From NCBI GenBank assembly GCA_038030265.1, contig CM075943.1:45694001-45758000 (forward strand): 64,000 nt of DNA. The letters run 5' to 3'. The notes beneath the pieces are model-generated. The model was not told the DNA's origin, made no database searches, and saw only the letters and a program-made list of their open reading frames with translations. The position numbers and the translations under genes were made by a program. The stretch is from Corythucha ciliata. Taxonomy: Eukaryota > Arthropoda > Insecta > Hemiptera > Tingidae. Shown here piece after piece: positions 45,784 to 59,317 of this stretch (positions are counted from its first letter, which is position 1; every line of letters starts with the position of its first letter).

Positions 45784-46776
45784 ATGAGTGAGTTAATGCG
45801 CCCTCTGCCTTTATTCCCCTTCGATGCGACTAATCTTGCGGCCGCCTGGGATGAGTGGTTCCAAGTGTTCGATTTCTTCTTGATCGCCTCGAAGAAGGAC
45901 AAAGAAAAGTGTCCCGTGAAAATTGCAATGATGTTAAACCTGATGGGGTTTTCAGCAATCAAGATTTTCAATACATTTCCGGAGGACAGAGACACTTCAT
46001 TCGACACAGCGGTGGCGTACTTCAAGGACTACTTTCAACCAAAGAAGAATGAAATATACGAGCGGTTTCGTTTCTATAAGTGTGAACAGAAGCAAGGTCA
46101 GTCAATAACCCAATTTAAAACAGAGCTTCAGAATCTCAGCGCATCTTGCGGTTTCGGTGACACTATCGACAGCATTGTTCGGGACCGCATTGTCATGGGA
46201 ATACTTGATGATGGGCTTCGAGAGAGACTACTTGCTGTGAGCGACCTCACGTTGGCCAAAGCGTCCGAAATGTGTTTGGGCCATGAAATCCAACATTCTC
46301 AAGCACAGGAAATGAGCCGCCAAACGCAGGACAAGGATGAAGTCGAGGTGAGTCCTGTGCAGACCCAACGAGTTTCGAGTTTCAAACAGAGACACTCCAT
46401 GAAATTCAACCCCAAATATCCGTCAAAAGCACCGGTTCCTCACTCTGAAGAGTACAGATGTTTCAAGTGTGGCTATACGCATAAAGCCATGCAGTGCCCA
46501 GCGTTTTGGAAACGATGCTCCACCTGTAATGGACTAAATCATTTCGCAGTTGGCTGCCGTCGTCCGACTGGTAAGAATTTTCAATATGTTCAGTCAATCA
46601 TGAGCACTCCTGACACATATCATATTCAACAATGTACTCCTAAGATTCACGAACGAACTAGTGAGGGTGATCAAACTGTAAACTTTTTCATTGATTCTTT
46701 CTTTGTTGGGTCGGTCAATACCCGTCCATGGATTGAAGTTTGTTCCATTAATGATAATAAGATTGAATTAGCTTGA
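45784..46776 (+). CDS. gag: Gypsy C gag with zinc knuckles
   Basis: ATG 45784; about 330 residues. The capsid-like region includes AAWDEWFQVFDFFLIASKK and YFKDYFQPKKNEIYERFRF, typical of retrotransposon gag. Two knuckles follow at about 46460-46560: CFKCGYTHKAMQC (CCHC) and CSTCNGLNHFAVGC. The frame ends in TGA at 46774-46776, and the protease continues one frame over (LDTGAQ motif at about 46771-46790). This is either a natural gag-pol frameshift or a one-base loss. Family differs from elements A and B. Confidence 0.85.
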   Translation: MSELMRPLPLFPFDATNLAAAWDEWFQVFDFFLIASKKDKEKCPVKIAMMLNLMGFSAIKIFNTFPEDRDTSFDTAVAYFKDYFQPKKNEIYERFRFYKCEQKQGQSITQFKTELQNLSASCGFGDTIDSIVRDRIVMGILDDGLRERLLAVSDLTLAKASEMCLGHEIQHSQAQEMSRQTQDKDEVEVSPVQTQRVSSFKQRHSMKFNPKYPSKAPVPHSEEYRCFKCGYTHKAMQCPAFWKRCSTCNGLNHFAVGCRRPTGKNFQYVQSIMSTPDTYHIQQCTPKIHERTSEGDQTVNFFIDSFFVGSVNTRPWIEVCSINDNKIELA

Positions 46777-49737
46777 TACAGGAGCCCAGTGTAATATATT
46801 ACCTTTTAATTTGTTCTGCTCCGTGTTTGATGAACACAACAGACCTGAATTGCTCCCTTCCTGTGAAAAACTGGTATCTTTTGGAAATTTTATTGTTCAC
46901 CCTCTTGGGCATATTACGCTTCCCACTACAATTAAGCGAACCGACTTCTCGATAAAATACATGGTAGTAAATACTGCATGGAAACCCATATTAGGACTGG
47001 AAAGCATAGTCAAATTGAATCTAATTAAAAGAATAGATTCCATAGGAAATCCAGAACAAAGTGAGAAAACCAAGTTAGAAGTGGAATTTAGAGACGTATT
47101 CTCTGGCCTAGGCCTTTTCCCTGGTCGACCCTATACCCTAAGATTAAAGGACGACGCTGTCCCAGTAAATGCGCCGTGTAGGCGGGTTGCCCAACACCTG
47201 CGTGAAAAACTGAAACTTTCCCTAGATAATTTGCTCAAGGAAAAAGTAATTGTCCAGGTCACTGAGCCCCTTGAGTGGTATAATCAACTTGTGATCGTAG
47301 AAAAACCAGACAAAACTCTCAGATTGTGCCTCGATCCCCGACCCCTAAACAAATGCCTTGTAAGTGATAACTATCAACTCCCCACACAAGAAGAAATTCT
47401 GAATGCTATGTCCGGTGCCACGTGTTTCTCTGTCTTGGATTTGAAAGACAGTTTTTATCAGATCAGTCTCGACGAATCATCCTCAAACCTCTGTGTTTTT
47501 TCCACTCCTTTTGGACGTTTTAAATTCCGGCGATTGCCGTTTGGAGTAAAAGTTGCATCTGAGGCGTTCCAGCGCCTGAATTATGAAATTTTTGGTCACA
47601 TACCGGGGGTGCACATTTACATTGACGACATATACATTGCCACTGACGAAAAGAGTCACGCCGACACTGTCCGGTGTGTTTTGGAGACGGCGCGACAAGC
47701 TGGAATAACATTTAATAAAGAAAAATTCCGCTTTAAGACGCCAGAAATTAAAGTTCTTGGGCATTTGGTTTCAGACCGTGGCGTAAGAACTGATCCAAAC
47801 AGACTAGAGTCCATTTTAAAATTACCAGAGCCACAAAGTAAGAAAGAACTTCTAAGTTTCTTAGGAATCGTAAAATTTGTATCGAAGTTCATTCCAAATT
47901 TTACACAAGTAACTTCCCGGCTGAGAGAATTAATTAAAGAAAATAAACCATGGTCTTGGGGTAAAGATGAATCCAAAGATTTCGAAAATCTGAAACTTCT
48001 TTTAACGAAAGCTCCAACTTTAACACTGTATAAAAGTGATGAGGAACTAATCATCCAAACAGATGCGTCCAAATTTGGTCTTGGCTCTGTAATCATGCAA
48101 GGTGGTAAACCCATTTCGTTTGCGTCCCGCACGTTAACTCCTAATGAACAACGGTTTGCTCAAATAGAGAAAGAGACATTAGCTATATGTTTCACACTAG
48201 AAAAATTTCACTACTTGGCTTACGGGCGGAAAGTAATTATCCAGTCAGACCATAAGCCTCTGGTAACGATACAACATAAAAATCTGGACAAAATTCCTGC
48301 TCGGCTCCAACGGCTATTGCTAAAACTGTTGAAATATGACATTGAGATAAAACATGTCCCTGGACGTGAGCTGCTAATAGCAGATGCTTTATCGCGCTCT
48401 CCGACGATAAAAAATTCTAAAAACGATCCTGAACTGGCATACATCGTTCATGAGGTAATCGAACGTCTGCCAATGTCACCGGTACGAAAAGAAGAGTTCA
48501 AACAGTTGAGCTCCCAGTACCCCACATTTCTCAAATTAAAACATTTATTACTCATGGGTGGCCTTCATCAATAAAAAAAATTCCTCCGAATCTGAAACAG
48601 TATTACCCACTAAAAGATCATTTATCCGAATGTGATTCTCTAATTTTTTATCAAGACAGGTTACTAGTTCCTCCTGAAGCTCGTGATAGAATCTTAAAAA
48701 TAGCCCACGAAGGCCACCTCGGGATAACAAAAACTCAGTTAAAATTAAAGGGCACTCTCTATTGGCCGGGAATGCATAGAGACATTGAGCATCTCATTTC
48801 TAGTTGCTCAATTTGCTAAATGTTTAGAACCGATAATCCTAAAGAGCCCATGATCAATCACGATATGCCACTCCAGCCATGGGAGAAAATTGGCATGGAT
48901 ATTTTGGAATTTCACCAGACTCCCTATCTCGTTGTGATTGATTATTACTCAAAATGGATTGAAGTCTCAAAATTACGGTCAAAAACATCAGAAAGCATTA
49001 TAAGTGCCCTGAGGCCCATTTTTGCGATTCATGGTTACCCCTGTGAAATAATTTGTGATAACATGCCCTTCAATAGCCATACGTTCAAGACATTCACCCA
49101 GAATCATGACATCGAAATCACTACTGTCAGCCCAAATTATCAACAATCAAATGGTCTTGCTGAGCGTGCAGTCGGCATTGTTAAGTTAATGCTAAAAAAA
49201 TCCCAGCACTCGTCTGGCCAGTTGTCCGAATTCCTACTAGCTTATAGAAACAGCCCAATTTCTAATCTTGGGTTCTCTCCCGCGCAATTACTTTTCAATC
49301 GCCGACTGCGAGACAGACTCCCATCTACTGACGTTCAACGCCAACCGTACCTCATAAACCAACAGGAGCTAAAAAGACGTATCGAATTGAATCACTCTCA
49401 TCAAAAACAATATTACGACACAAACACGAGATCTTTACCTAAAATTCTCCCTGGGGACAACGTACTCATAAAAAAAAATAACTGTTGGGAAAAGGGTCGG
49501 GTTTCACATAAAATGTCTACCCCTCGATCATTTACAGTCGTTGATTCCAGTGGGAAACAATTAAGAAGAAACAGACGGCATTTGACCAAACTAGAATACT
49601 CGAGAAAGGAAAATACACAGAGTTCAGAGCCTGAAAACCCCAGACAAAATAACACCGATTCAAATGGCACCGATCATATGCGCTACAACCTCAGAAATAG
49701 AAATGTAATTAAAAAACCGTCCAGATACACTGACTAA
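46777..49737 (+). pseudogene. pol: Gypsy C pol: protease, RT, RNase H, integrase
   Basis: First frame to 48574: protease remnant, RT with FSVLDLKDSFYQI, LPFGVKVA and active site IYIDDIYIA (about 47620), and RNase H (IIQTDASKFGLG). The frame shifts near 48556 and continues with the integrase zinc region (HEGHLGITKTQLKLK ... CSIC), an in-frame TAA at 48817-48819, then the core with D (GMDILEF), D (ICDNMPF) and E (GLAERAV). It ends in TAA at 49735-49737 after a basic tail. K02A2.6-like Gypsy in general appearance. With a frameshift and a stop it looks inactive. Confidence 0.88.
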
Positions 49738-49907
49738 AAATAGAAATGTTCAAAGCACACAAATTAATGGACCCTCCCCAGAAAGAAAAAAAATAAAAAA
49801 ATATATAAAAATAGAAAAAAAAAAAACACACAAAAAAAAACAACAAAAAAAAACAAAAAAGAATTGTATAAAATTGAAATTGTATAACTTTTTTATATTT
49901 GATAGAA

Positions 49908-50162
49908 TGTACATATATATACATAATAGGAAATAAGTTGTGTAAAGAAGTTGTGATAACTGATAACTGATCACTTCATTTTGGAGAAAAGAAAAGATGT
50001 GATAATAGTAGTAGAACTGAGGTTCGAGAGGGGTTACAAAGAGAAGACTAATTGTTGAGAGAGGTAAGAAAAAGATAATAAGAAAGAATAAGGTACATGG
50101 ACTGCGGATAAAAAAGAATAAATAAAGAACGTTGTCTTAAAGTAAAAGCTGACCATATTACA
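49908..50162 (+). repeat. Putative 3' LTR of Gypsy C
   Basis: TGTACATATA ... CATATTACA, preceded by a long purine-rich tract (49785-49860). Inferred only from the TGT...ACA ends and position; I found no second copy upstream of gag. Confidence 0.35.
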
Positions 50163-50683
50163 CTTGTTTCGCAGTCCTCAACAGACGGAGCGGCTCTTTC
50201 TGAACTCGTGACTGTTTCGCCCATGTGATATTTTTCCTAGTATGTTGATGGAACGCGATCAGGGCCACTTATTTTAGAAATTAAACACCAAAATACTCTT
50301 GAAAACACGGCTACGGGCCACGAACGATGACATTTACAATGAAATCGTATGAACATCAAGTCGTCCACGCTTTGAGAACGAGAGTGTTGACGAGTTTGAT
50401 TTAGTTTTTACCGAAAAAATTCCCCGAAATACCCCTTGTTCATTCTAACTCGGGCTCTTTTTTTGTAATTTTGCATTAATCTCAGCGGGGAGGTGAGCAT
50501 TTTTGTTGATAACCTGACGATGTAGAGGTAAATTCAAGGTTCTGAAGGTGTACTTTGGCGGCCATATTTGTGACAACCCTTCTACCCACCCACAGCCCAT
50601 TCAGGCTTTCTCCAGTTATTTACCTCTATGGGTGGCAGGGTACTGGGGGAGGGATGCGATAAATACGGAGGTTTCAGATACGC

Positions 50684-52141
50684 GGACTTCATGAGGGGTT
50701 TGCTATCTTCACAGCGAAGTTTGTACTTACATGGACTGCCACCATATTGCGCTAGCTCTCTATTCGGCCCATAGATAAAGGATAAACGTTTTTTTTTAAA
50801 TCATAATCATCGTATTACTCTCACGTCTCACCGTTGGTCGTAATAGATTTTTTTTAAATTATATGTACGTACACGTAGTAGTCTATTTTAGTGATGGGTG
50901 AAGAAGTTATTCATTTGGATGGGGAACCAGCTTATGAAGAGTACATGCGGAATCTTAAAAAGAATGGTTATTCGTTCTCCGTACGAACATCTAAAGAAAG
51001 TAAGCGTGCATATAAATTTTATATTAAATATTAATTTAATAGGAAAGCAATCATAAAACTGTATTTTCGTTTCACCTCCTCACGATAATCCTATTTGCAC
51101 TTAGATAAATCTATTAAGTCGGGTTCACCGTGGATTATATTTCAATATCGACATTCCCAGGGAATCCTCATTCCGTTCTTCGGACATCCTTTTGTTTTAA
51201 AGAAAACAACTGTATTTGACTGCTCACGTGGCAATAAATATTATGCTACGAAGCAAAACAGAAGCCAGGTACGACAATAGCGGTCAATAGCGAAAGTATT
51301 AAGGGTCAAACGTACAGAGTCGACTTCTCCGTTCCGAACTGCTCATGTAATGATTTTGAAAGGTATAGATTCCCTTGCAAACACTTATGTGCCATATTCA
51401 TCAATGTACCACATCATTCATTCTTTGATTTACCTAGCTCTTACATCAATAGCCCGTACTTGACTTTCGACCCGAAATATTCATTATTTACACCAGAACA
51501 AGGACCTATTTCTGTTCCTTTTGAAACACTTTCCCACGTCCCAACTATCGATAAATCAGTTAACGTGTCATCAGCAGCACCAGACAACTACTCAAAACAT
51601 GCAAGTACCATAGGAGACCTACGGAAAGGCGCAAAAGAAATCTTAGACATGACTTATTTGATGAATGAGAACGTAGACATTGAAACATTAGACAGTATTA
51701 AAAGAAAAATAGATGAAATAAAAAATGAAATAAGAGGCTGCATTAAAACTGAAGATGGAATTCCTCTTTTGCCTAGCTATTCATCCGTATCCGATTTGCC
51801 CAGACCGAAGAAAAAAAGGAAAAAGGAATAGTTTTTAAGACATTTGCCCGAATTTTGTATTTGTATTAGTTACCTACCTACTTTTAATTTTATTACTATG
51901 TACAATATTTGAATTTATAAAAAATTATGTATGCAAATAATAATTTATTTTCTGATATTAAACACAGGGACTAATTCAATTTAATCCCCTCTGCATTTGT
52001 CTTCTTTTTCTCTTCACAAAACGTGAACGTTATGATAACCAAAATTTGAACTCCTTGAGGAAGTTGTAGTAGCGCTTTGGTGGCAGTCGATGTAAGTACA
52101 AACTTCGCTGTGAAGATAGCAAACCCCACTTTATGAAGGCC
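50684..52141 (+). mobile_element. MULE copy 2: short deletion derivative with TIRs
   Basis: About 70-bp inverted ends: 50684-50755 (GGACTTCATGAGGGGTTTGC ... TGCCACC ... GCGCTA) against 52069-52141 (mirror). Between them lie exon 1, an intron, exon 2 and the C-terminal exon of the same gene as copy 1. The central transposase exon is missing. No clear 8-10 bp TSD. Lacking the DDE core, it would need a transposase from elsewhere. Confidence 0.82.
50894..51831 (+). pseudogene. MULE transposase remnant: N-terminal exons fused to SWIM C-terminus
   Basis: ATG 50894 (MGEEVIHLDGEPAYEEY). The donor after AAAGAAA at about 51000 and the acceptor TTGCACTTAG before 51104 join in frame to SIKSGSPWIIFQYRH, ending at a donor CAG/GTACGA near 51270. 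About 10 nt later the sequence jumps to the SWIM-encoding exon (NCSCNDFERYRFPCKH, about 51335-51385), followed by an acidic tail and a basic end (PRPKKKRKKE, a likely nuclear localisation signal), stop at 51829-51831. Compared with copy 1, everything from intron 2 through the DDE core is deleted. Its exon 1 keeps 13 nt that copy 1 lacks. Confidence 0.8.
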
Positions 52142-55100
52142 AACCCCCCCCCCAACTACTGGCTCGGATTCCCCGTCCATCGTGAGCAATCCAGTATTTC
52201 TATATCTTTGGGTGGCAACCACCAACCTTTTGAGGGGTAAGAGGAACCCTGTCCATTATCGAGGAACCGTATGTTTTTGAGACTGTAATACAAGTGTCAC
52301 ACTTCTTTTCTCAAGGACATTCTTTCGACGCGCAGGCTGTAGGCCTCTCTGAACTAGGCGACACAGTTACGTTTTAAACGAGTTATTTTTACGGTTCTTT
52401 CCCATATTTTTTCTTATTCGTCCATCGTGGCCCACTTTTTACTAATTACAGACAACTCTCTGGATCCCCCCCACTACCTATGATTTCCCCCTGTTTTTTT
52501 TTTTTTTATCGATTCCATTACAGTTTTTGTGAGAGGAAGGGTCATGTTTTCACAACTCAAAATTTAACTTTGAACGATGATCCCCCACCCTGCCTGCCAC
52601 GATTCATTACAGCAAGTAGTGTTGGTCGACTCTATTGTGTGATGAAGTGAGGGAGGGGGGGGGACTAGAAAATTTTCGTAAACATGGGGGGGGGGGGGGA
52701 AACGGTGGCAACTGGTCCATTCGAGGTTAGACCCTGACTCTCAAGACTTGTTGAGTCTTGACGGTCTGTGCCTACCTTCGCTCGGCAGCAGACAAACTTC
52801 ACTTTTACGCTGAATTGTATTGTAACAGTCAAACTCTCCGTTCCCTGTAACTTCTGTTAAGTGGGAAAACTAATTACTATCCCGGCCTCCTCTCGCCATC
52901 ACACGATACCATCAAACTACTATTCACCTTTCCCACAACAAACAGAGAAGAGTCTGTCGTGATTCGATCAGCAAACGGTAATGTTACAACCGAGTTGTTT
53001 TGCTGCAAGCGTAGGGCGTTGAACAGTGAAGTGGTGGTGTGGGAGGCCCGCTCAGTCAGAAAATTTATACGCTGGCTGTCCACCGATCAGATTAAATTGT
53101 GGTCACTGGTGTCTCCGTAGGTAAAAGAGGAAGGGAATGGTTGTACTCTCGGTGAACAAAGAACACGGCTACATGGAAATTGAATGATAGAAAGATATAG
53201 CCTCGCTTTTAATTTAGCTGTATGGGAAAAGCTTCAGAGACGGCCCTGTTGTTCAATTGAAAAGGCCAACAAGGCCAATGTTGACTCATATACTTGTTCA
53301 AGTATACATACGTCGGATAGTGACACAAAAAGTCCCTACCACGTCCCCCCCTCCCACTGACTCTATTCCACTGCAATGAAAATAAGTGCAAAATCGAAAT
53401 TGGAAATGTTTTCAAAATTTAGTTCTCCTTGTTTTTCCAAGAGACATACCATCCAATTGTTTTTAACATACTGCTCCACTGTTGATCACTATTTTTTTTT
53501 TTGGTAAATAAAGAGCTCGGTACCTGCTGATTGCTTCCATTCAAAATCTGACCAAAACGTACTGTTTTCACCCTAAAAAGGAATTAAATTGCTGTATAGC
53601 ATCGTTGGGTGAAGGGGATGGCGATGGGTTTATTCCCAAGCAATTGATCTGTTATGCATAGCACGTCAAACATCAATCACATTTTCAGAGCATTCAAGCT
53701 TTTAGCTTAGTTTATGTTCCTCGCCATCGTCTCCTTTCACCATAGTCACACGTTTCGATCACACTAAATCAAATTTACACAACACCCTTTTCGCTCTCTC
53801 CCATCAAGGAGAATGGAAAACGTGCCCTAACGGTGTTTCTCGGTTGTAAGCATATAACAAGCCTATAAATGATGTCGATTTCACATCATTATACGAAGGA
53901 TAAAGAAAATATAAAATTTTAGGGCCCATTCGTCTTTGGGGGGGGGGGGCAAGGATGATGGAAAGTCGGATGTGTTCAACTAACCAGCGATTGTGTGATT
54001 TTAGGTGAATACTAAAATGTAACTTTCCGAATCTGGCCACCCGCGTTATCTAAAGCGCAAAATGCTAACCAAATGAATGGAACGCTTGAACTAGTTAAAA
54101 GCGAGGATAGGCATTAATTAGATAGGGGATTGTTCGGTAGCGTTTATGTGCGTAATTGTCGAGGGGATAATCGTGATGGTGGTTGAATGTGTTGGGGACG
54201 GGGGCATAAATTGATTCAACCCAACGATGATGACGTTGGATTTGTACAACTATTTGTGAGTGGGTTGGGTGGAGTGGAAGGAATTTCTCTATTTACCACT
54301 CAAGACGTCAGGAGAGAGGGTAAAGTAAACGACGTCAAAAATGTCTCTGCTAACAATTTCCCTCTAACTGCGTCACGTACAAGAAATAAAGATTGCGCTA
54401 ACCTTGAGGCCCTTTCGCCCTTTTCTCCACACATATCCCCGAAAGCCATCAACGTTCCTTCACCTTCACTAAGCACCCACATGTGTGCGAGGAGGCCCTT
54501 GTAGCTGTAGGAAAAGGGGGGGGGAAGAGGAAAAGGATTTTTTATCTCCCCGCATTTTTCTCTTGAACGCATTCGCCCCTTCCCACTTCTTTTCCTTAAA
54601 TTCGACAAAAACCAATTGTTCGTACACACCTTCTGTTGTTTAGCAATTTTTCCCTATAACCACTCCTACATCCTGACAATTTTGTCCTCTTCCTTCGCAC
54701 TTTTTTTTTTCTATCTATGGCTCGTGGAATACTCCGCCCCGTATAAATTCGATTTGAGTTTCTTTTCTTCGCTGTGGTCAATAGATATCTTCCAAGTAGT
54801 TTAACGTCCTCCATTCTCCGTGTAAAAAAAACCATTAACCGGGGCAGGAACCCCCCCCCTCACATACATAGGGGGGCATTGGATACACAGGGATTTTGGC
54901 GGAAATCGACGTAGAGAAGAGGCATAGGATAAATGTGACAAATGGCCTTCACTTATTGAAGTTTTTTTTTCCTTCCCGTCGGGAAAAATGAGCCTCCCCC
55001 CCACTTCTACATGTTTTCAAAAGCAATCGCGCACGTTTGGTTCTATTTATTTTCCACCCGGATTGATTCGTCTCCCTGCATCTTATTCACCCTTGAAATA

Positions 55101-58100
55101 CATACCCAAAACTATGGGCAAACACTCGTAATTAATCTGCGTCGTGACCTTCTTCTGCATGAGGAAAGGAACCGTGAAGTGGCGTTTAACTTCCCCCCCC
55201 CCCTCCTAGAAATTAAACTGGACACAATTTATAGCTGGAGGGCCCTCGTGTCTACACAGCCAATTGAACCTAATTTGCTACCTACGCCCACTCCCTCGTT
55301 TTCAAACACTTTCATGCTGGTGATGGTCCCCTGGAACAGACAAGGGCGTGGAGGAAGGGAGGGTAGACGGAATCCGCAGCGCTAATTGGCTTTATATTAA
55401 GTTAGGATTTGATGGGTAGCATTGCGGGGGAATGTGGGTCTTCCGAAATGTAAATAGAGGGAATAAATTGAGATTGTTGTAGGGAAAGCGTGGGGGATTG
55501 ATTCAACTGTGTCAGATTAATGAAAAAAAAATCGGGTGGAGCCTTCAGTCTTTAAAAAAGGGAACTGTCACACCACATTCATATGCGTCCTACCCTAAAA
55601 TGAGGTAATAATTCCATAGTGTCTCCCTCCTACACCCCTCGACCGGAATTCTTTTTTTTTTTTCATTTCTTTTTTAAGCAATTTCCGCGAAGCATTATCG
55701 TGGTAGTGTATGCGGCCTGGAAAAACGTATGAAAAATAAATCTCGCTCTAATACAGTTGAAATAAGTCTATTTTATAGAGGTTTCCCTTCTGAAAATAGG
55801 CAGAGCACGTGTTACAAGAAGTTTTCTGAGGTTCACGCTACGCAATACTTGCAGAGGCGCGTAGGCTTTTACGGGATCTATAGAAGCATCAGTCTAAGAG
55901 CAAGGGTGAGGGTGGACTTTCATGGTTTCAATTTAATATCTCGCTTGGTACGTGGGCCGCACGTGTTTGCCTGTATTATTCAACAAAGAAACTTGTATCA
56001 ATTACCCTTCGATGTTTTCCGTGGTTCCGTGATTTTTCCTTTTTCTGAACAAAGTATGACGATATGCCGGAAATTCCCTAGCGCGAGGTCTTATTCATTC
56101 AATTTTTCGTAAATTCCATTAAATCGTAATATAAGCTCATAGTTTCTCCGTAACGCTTTTTCCTAGTAAGTATGTTATCTCGTTACCCCTCCCCCTCCTA
56201 TATAAATCAGGGCGCATAAAACTTTGAGTCTTTTATGCCGTGCTTTAGCTCTTCTTGTAGGCATCCTTTAAACGGCTAAAAATAATTCAAAGCAACAGGT
56301 AACTCAAGCACGTACACTTCCTCGTTGAGAGTTCTGTTGATTTTATATTATTCATACAATAAAATAATGTAATCTTCGATTTAGTATAAACGGCATAACC
56401 GACAGTTACTGCATTTTTCTTACTTACAAAAATGCTGAACTCTGCCATTCACACAGCCCCTCCCTTGACTTGACTATGGCGTCACCAGCCGTTGTACCAG
56501 GAGGGGGCAGCCTTGCCTGAATTGGTGATACAAGGAACGGAACGGATTGTCCGATTGAAAATCCGTTGCGATTTTTGGATTCCCAGCGTCAAGAAACCTT
56601 AGATACGTGGTATTGTGTACATTTTGAGAAATACGGCGGATTAGTGTTTTTTTTTTTTGTAGCTGGACTCATTATAAAGACTTGCAAGGATGGAGCCCTG
56701 TGAGATAAAGGTACTCAGAGTGATCCGCACTTAAGCGTCATTCGGTTGGTCAAGTGCTCAACACCTTCAAATTGTAATTATTTTTTCGCTTGACCTACGG
56801 AGAAAGTGGCTATTTTCACCATGGCAACCTCACGACGAAAGAAACACTTCAATCTCAGCGTGTAAAGTGCTGTTTTCCTCACTCGTTGTGAAAAATATTA
56901 TAGAAATTGGATCCCGTTCCACACTGATGACGTAAAAAGTGAAAATTCCGACGGCTTCCGACCCAGGGGTTGTATAACTCGGGGCAAGTTCCACGTTCAA
57001 ACGGAAAACGCTATTTAATTTTTGCGGGCTCTTACCCTAAACGGCAGTTTAGCGGTTCCCCCTACTTGTCTAGTTTTCAAATAGAAACTTGAACTTTAGC
57101 GTCCTCTTATTTGTTTTTAGCTCAGATCGGAACTGTTCATGTTTGACTGTTTCACGAAAGTAATAAAATAGAGCATTCGTACATTCAGTTCCCATGTTTG
57201 TACTACGAGAATTTAAATTTATATTGTTCCATGCGTAAGAAAATAGGGCGTTCGTCTGCAATTAAAATAACCCCCTCCCACCCATAAACGTTATTTTTTT
57301 TATCATACAAAAAGAAAACTTTTCGTCCTCCATTAAAACAAGATAAGACGTTTTATTCTTCCGTCTCTTCAGTTTGATAAATCCTTTTTTTAAAAAAGCG
57401 TGGATGAGGAAACCCCAGTGAAGAGGTGCTTCGAATATTTCGTTCGCCGTGTTGGTGCGGAAGGGAAGGGGGTGCGTCTGTCGGAAATAAAATGGAAAAC
57501 TTGGGTTATTATTCTTCGAGATTAACAGTGAAAAAATGAGCGAGTAGAGAGACAAAAATTAAATTTTGTTTGAACCGTCAGGGGAGGAGGAGGAGTAGGA
57601 GGAGGAGGAGGACTAATTGCAAGGAATTAGAACGAAAAAGTCGATTTCCCGCTCTGACACCAATTCCCCTAGTTTGATTGCATAGTTAATGCAGCCCAGT
57701 GGAAAATGACATTGATTGGTCACCGTAATTGGAGAAACGCGGGGGCTTATTAAAGCCTTTGTTTCCATTCCCGTTTTCCCCAATATCACCCCCATCGGCT
57801 ACCACTCCCACCACCCACCTACTCTACATCTTTTACACTTGAAAAGGTCACGGTTTTTCCTAGTTATTTTTAATTAACTTTCAGACACTCTTCGGGTAAA
57901 ATAAATAGGAGGCGATTCGGGTAAAGAAAAAAAAAATTAAAAGTGATTTCCAATCTCGAGACCTGGATCACGAGGGGAAGATTGAAAGGGATGAAAGGGG
58001 GCCGCGTCAGTGGGGGTGTTATACACGGCCCGGGGGAAGGGAGTGGCTTTCAATTTATATGTCCGACATCCGATCCTTTTTCGTCGGAAAAGAAAGGCAA

Positions 58101-58804
58101 CCTGAATGATCATGGAAGGGGGAGGGGTTGTGTGCGTGATTTGGTGAAAAGGGGGTGGGATGAAAAGGAAAAAGGGTTTCTAAATCGTGTCGAGTAGGGT
58201 TTTTGGAATGGTGATGAATGGTTGAGCTGGGGGGGGGGGAGGCGTATGAGAGTGGAACATTAACTAGCTGCCGATTGGATAATTGACGGTCATAATACTA
58301 AAAAAAAGTTAGGTACGTGGAAAAGGAGCCATTACCCCTTCCTCTGTTGGTTACTGATACAGCTGAGCTAGGGAAAAGAAAATCCGGTTTTTATTTTTCC
58401 TACTTTTTATTAACAAAGAGAATAAATTAAAATCGAACTATTACTTCTTGCCTCAGCCATAGCCATAGACCATCTCCATTGAATTACAAATTAAAATAAA
58501 TGATTCGAAGCAATCAAAAATCCATTACAGTCTTTTTTTTCCCCAACTCACACAAAGCGGCTTGGAAGTCTCTCTCTTAATGCCACATCCTGACAAAGGA
58601 TCCAGCGACCATAGTCTGGAATTAATTAGATAAAACTAGGAGAAAAGTGCAGAAGCCCTCTCATTCCCTTTTCTACCCTTTCACTCCACTCAGGGTCTAA
58701 CGAACGGGACGCTTCATTCGCCCTTAATGGTTCAGCGTATGCCCTCATCCCATCACTGCAAGTGGAACTGTCCGACTTTATAAACTTTTGGTACTTTTAA
58801 AATG
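52142..58804. other. Gene-poor stretch, nothing recognised
   Basis: No domain-bearing ORF on either strand. Simple sequence: G runs near 52656 and 52685, T run near 52497, (GGA)n at about 57584-57611. Probably host intron or intergenic DNA. Confidence 0.6.
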
Positions 58805-59235
58805 TGTTTTTTTTATTTTTATTAAATGGCATTGGCATGGTACCATACAGCCATATTCTCAGTAGCTTTCAAGTCAGGACAAATATTTTAAAAGTTACTT
58901 AGACTTTAAGTTTTGTTTTTCGAAAAAATTGAATAATTCCCTCTACCACGCAAGAGTGCCGTACTGAAGAAAGAATAGTTTTCAAATTGAACGGGGATTC
59001 AATGATGCCAGTGGCTGTTAAAGAGTCGAGTAACTGTACTCTTGCTGTAATGTATTTGGAACATTCCATAATAACATGCTCCAATGTATCGACCTCATTG
59101 CATACGTCACATAGCGGGGAAACGCTCGCTCCGATCTTGTGCAAGTAAGCCCCACACAGACCGTGATTTATCCTTAGTCGTATAATTGTCGTGCAGGTTT
59201 TTTTGTCAACTAAATATTCTGAAAACCTGTTGGAA
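58805..59235 (-). pseudogene. 3' end of a non-LTR retrotransposon (RT C-terminus)
   Basis: On the minus strand the frame from about 59220 reads a TRLRINHGLCGAYLHKIG-type motif, then CDVCNEVDTLEHVIMEC (a CCHC-like zinc motif), ending TGA/TAA-side at 58899. This is the C-terminal tail found after RT in Jockey/R1-type LINEs. It is followed by about 90 bp of 3' UTR and an A-rich tail (AATAAAAATAAAAAAAAC) near 58805-58830. Strongly 5' truncated; a different family from the LINE at 22827. No TSD identified. Confidence 0.7.
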
Positions 59236-59317
59236 ATATAATCCGATTAATACGCCTCACTCCATTTTGTTATCACATGCTTGACTAAGGAACCTTTAAA
59301 GACGAGTAGACGCATAC

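Noticed and set aside
54187..54629. Overlapping ORFs of about 100 codons on both strands
   Set aside because: No motif, homopolymer-rich; typical chance ORFs.
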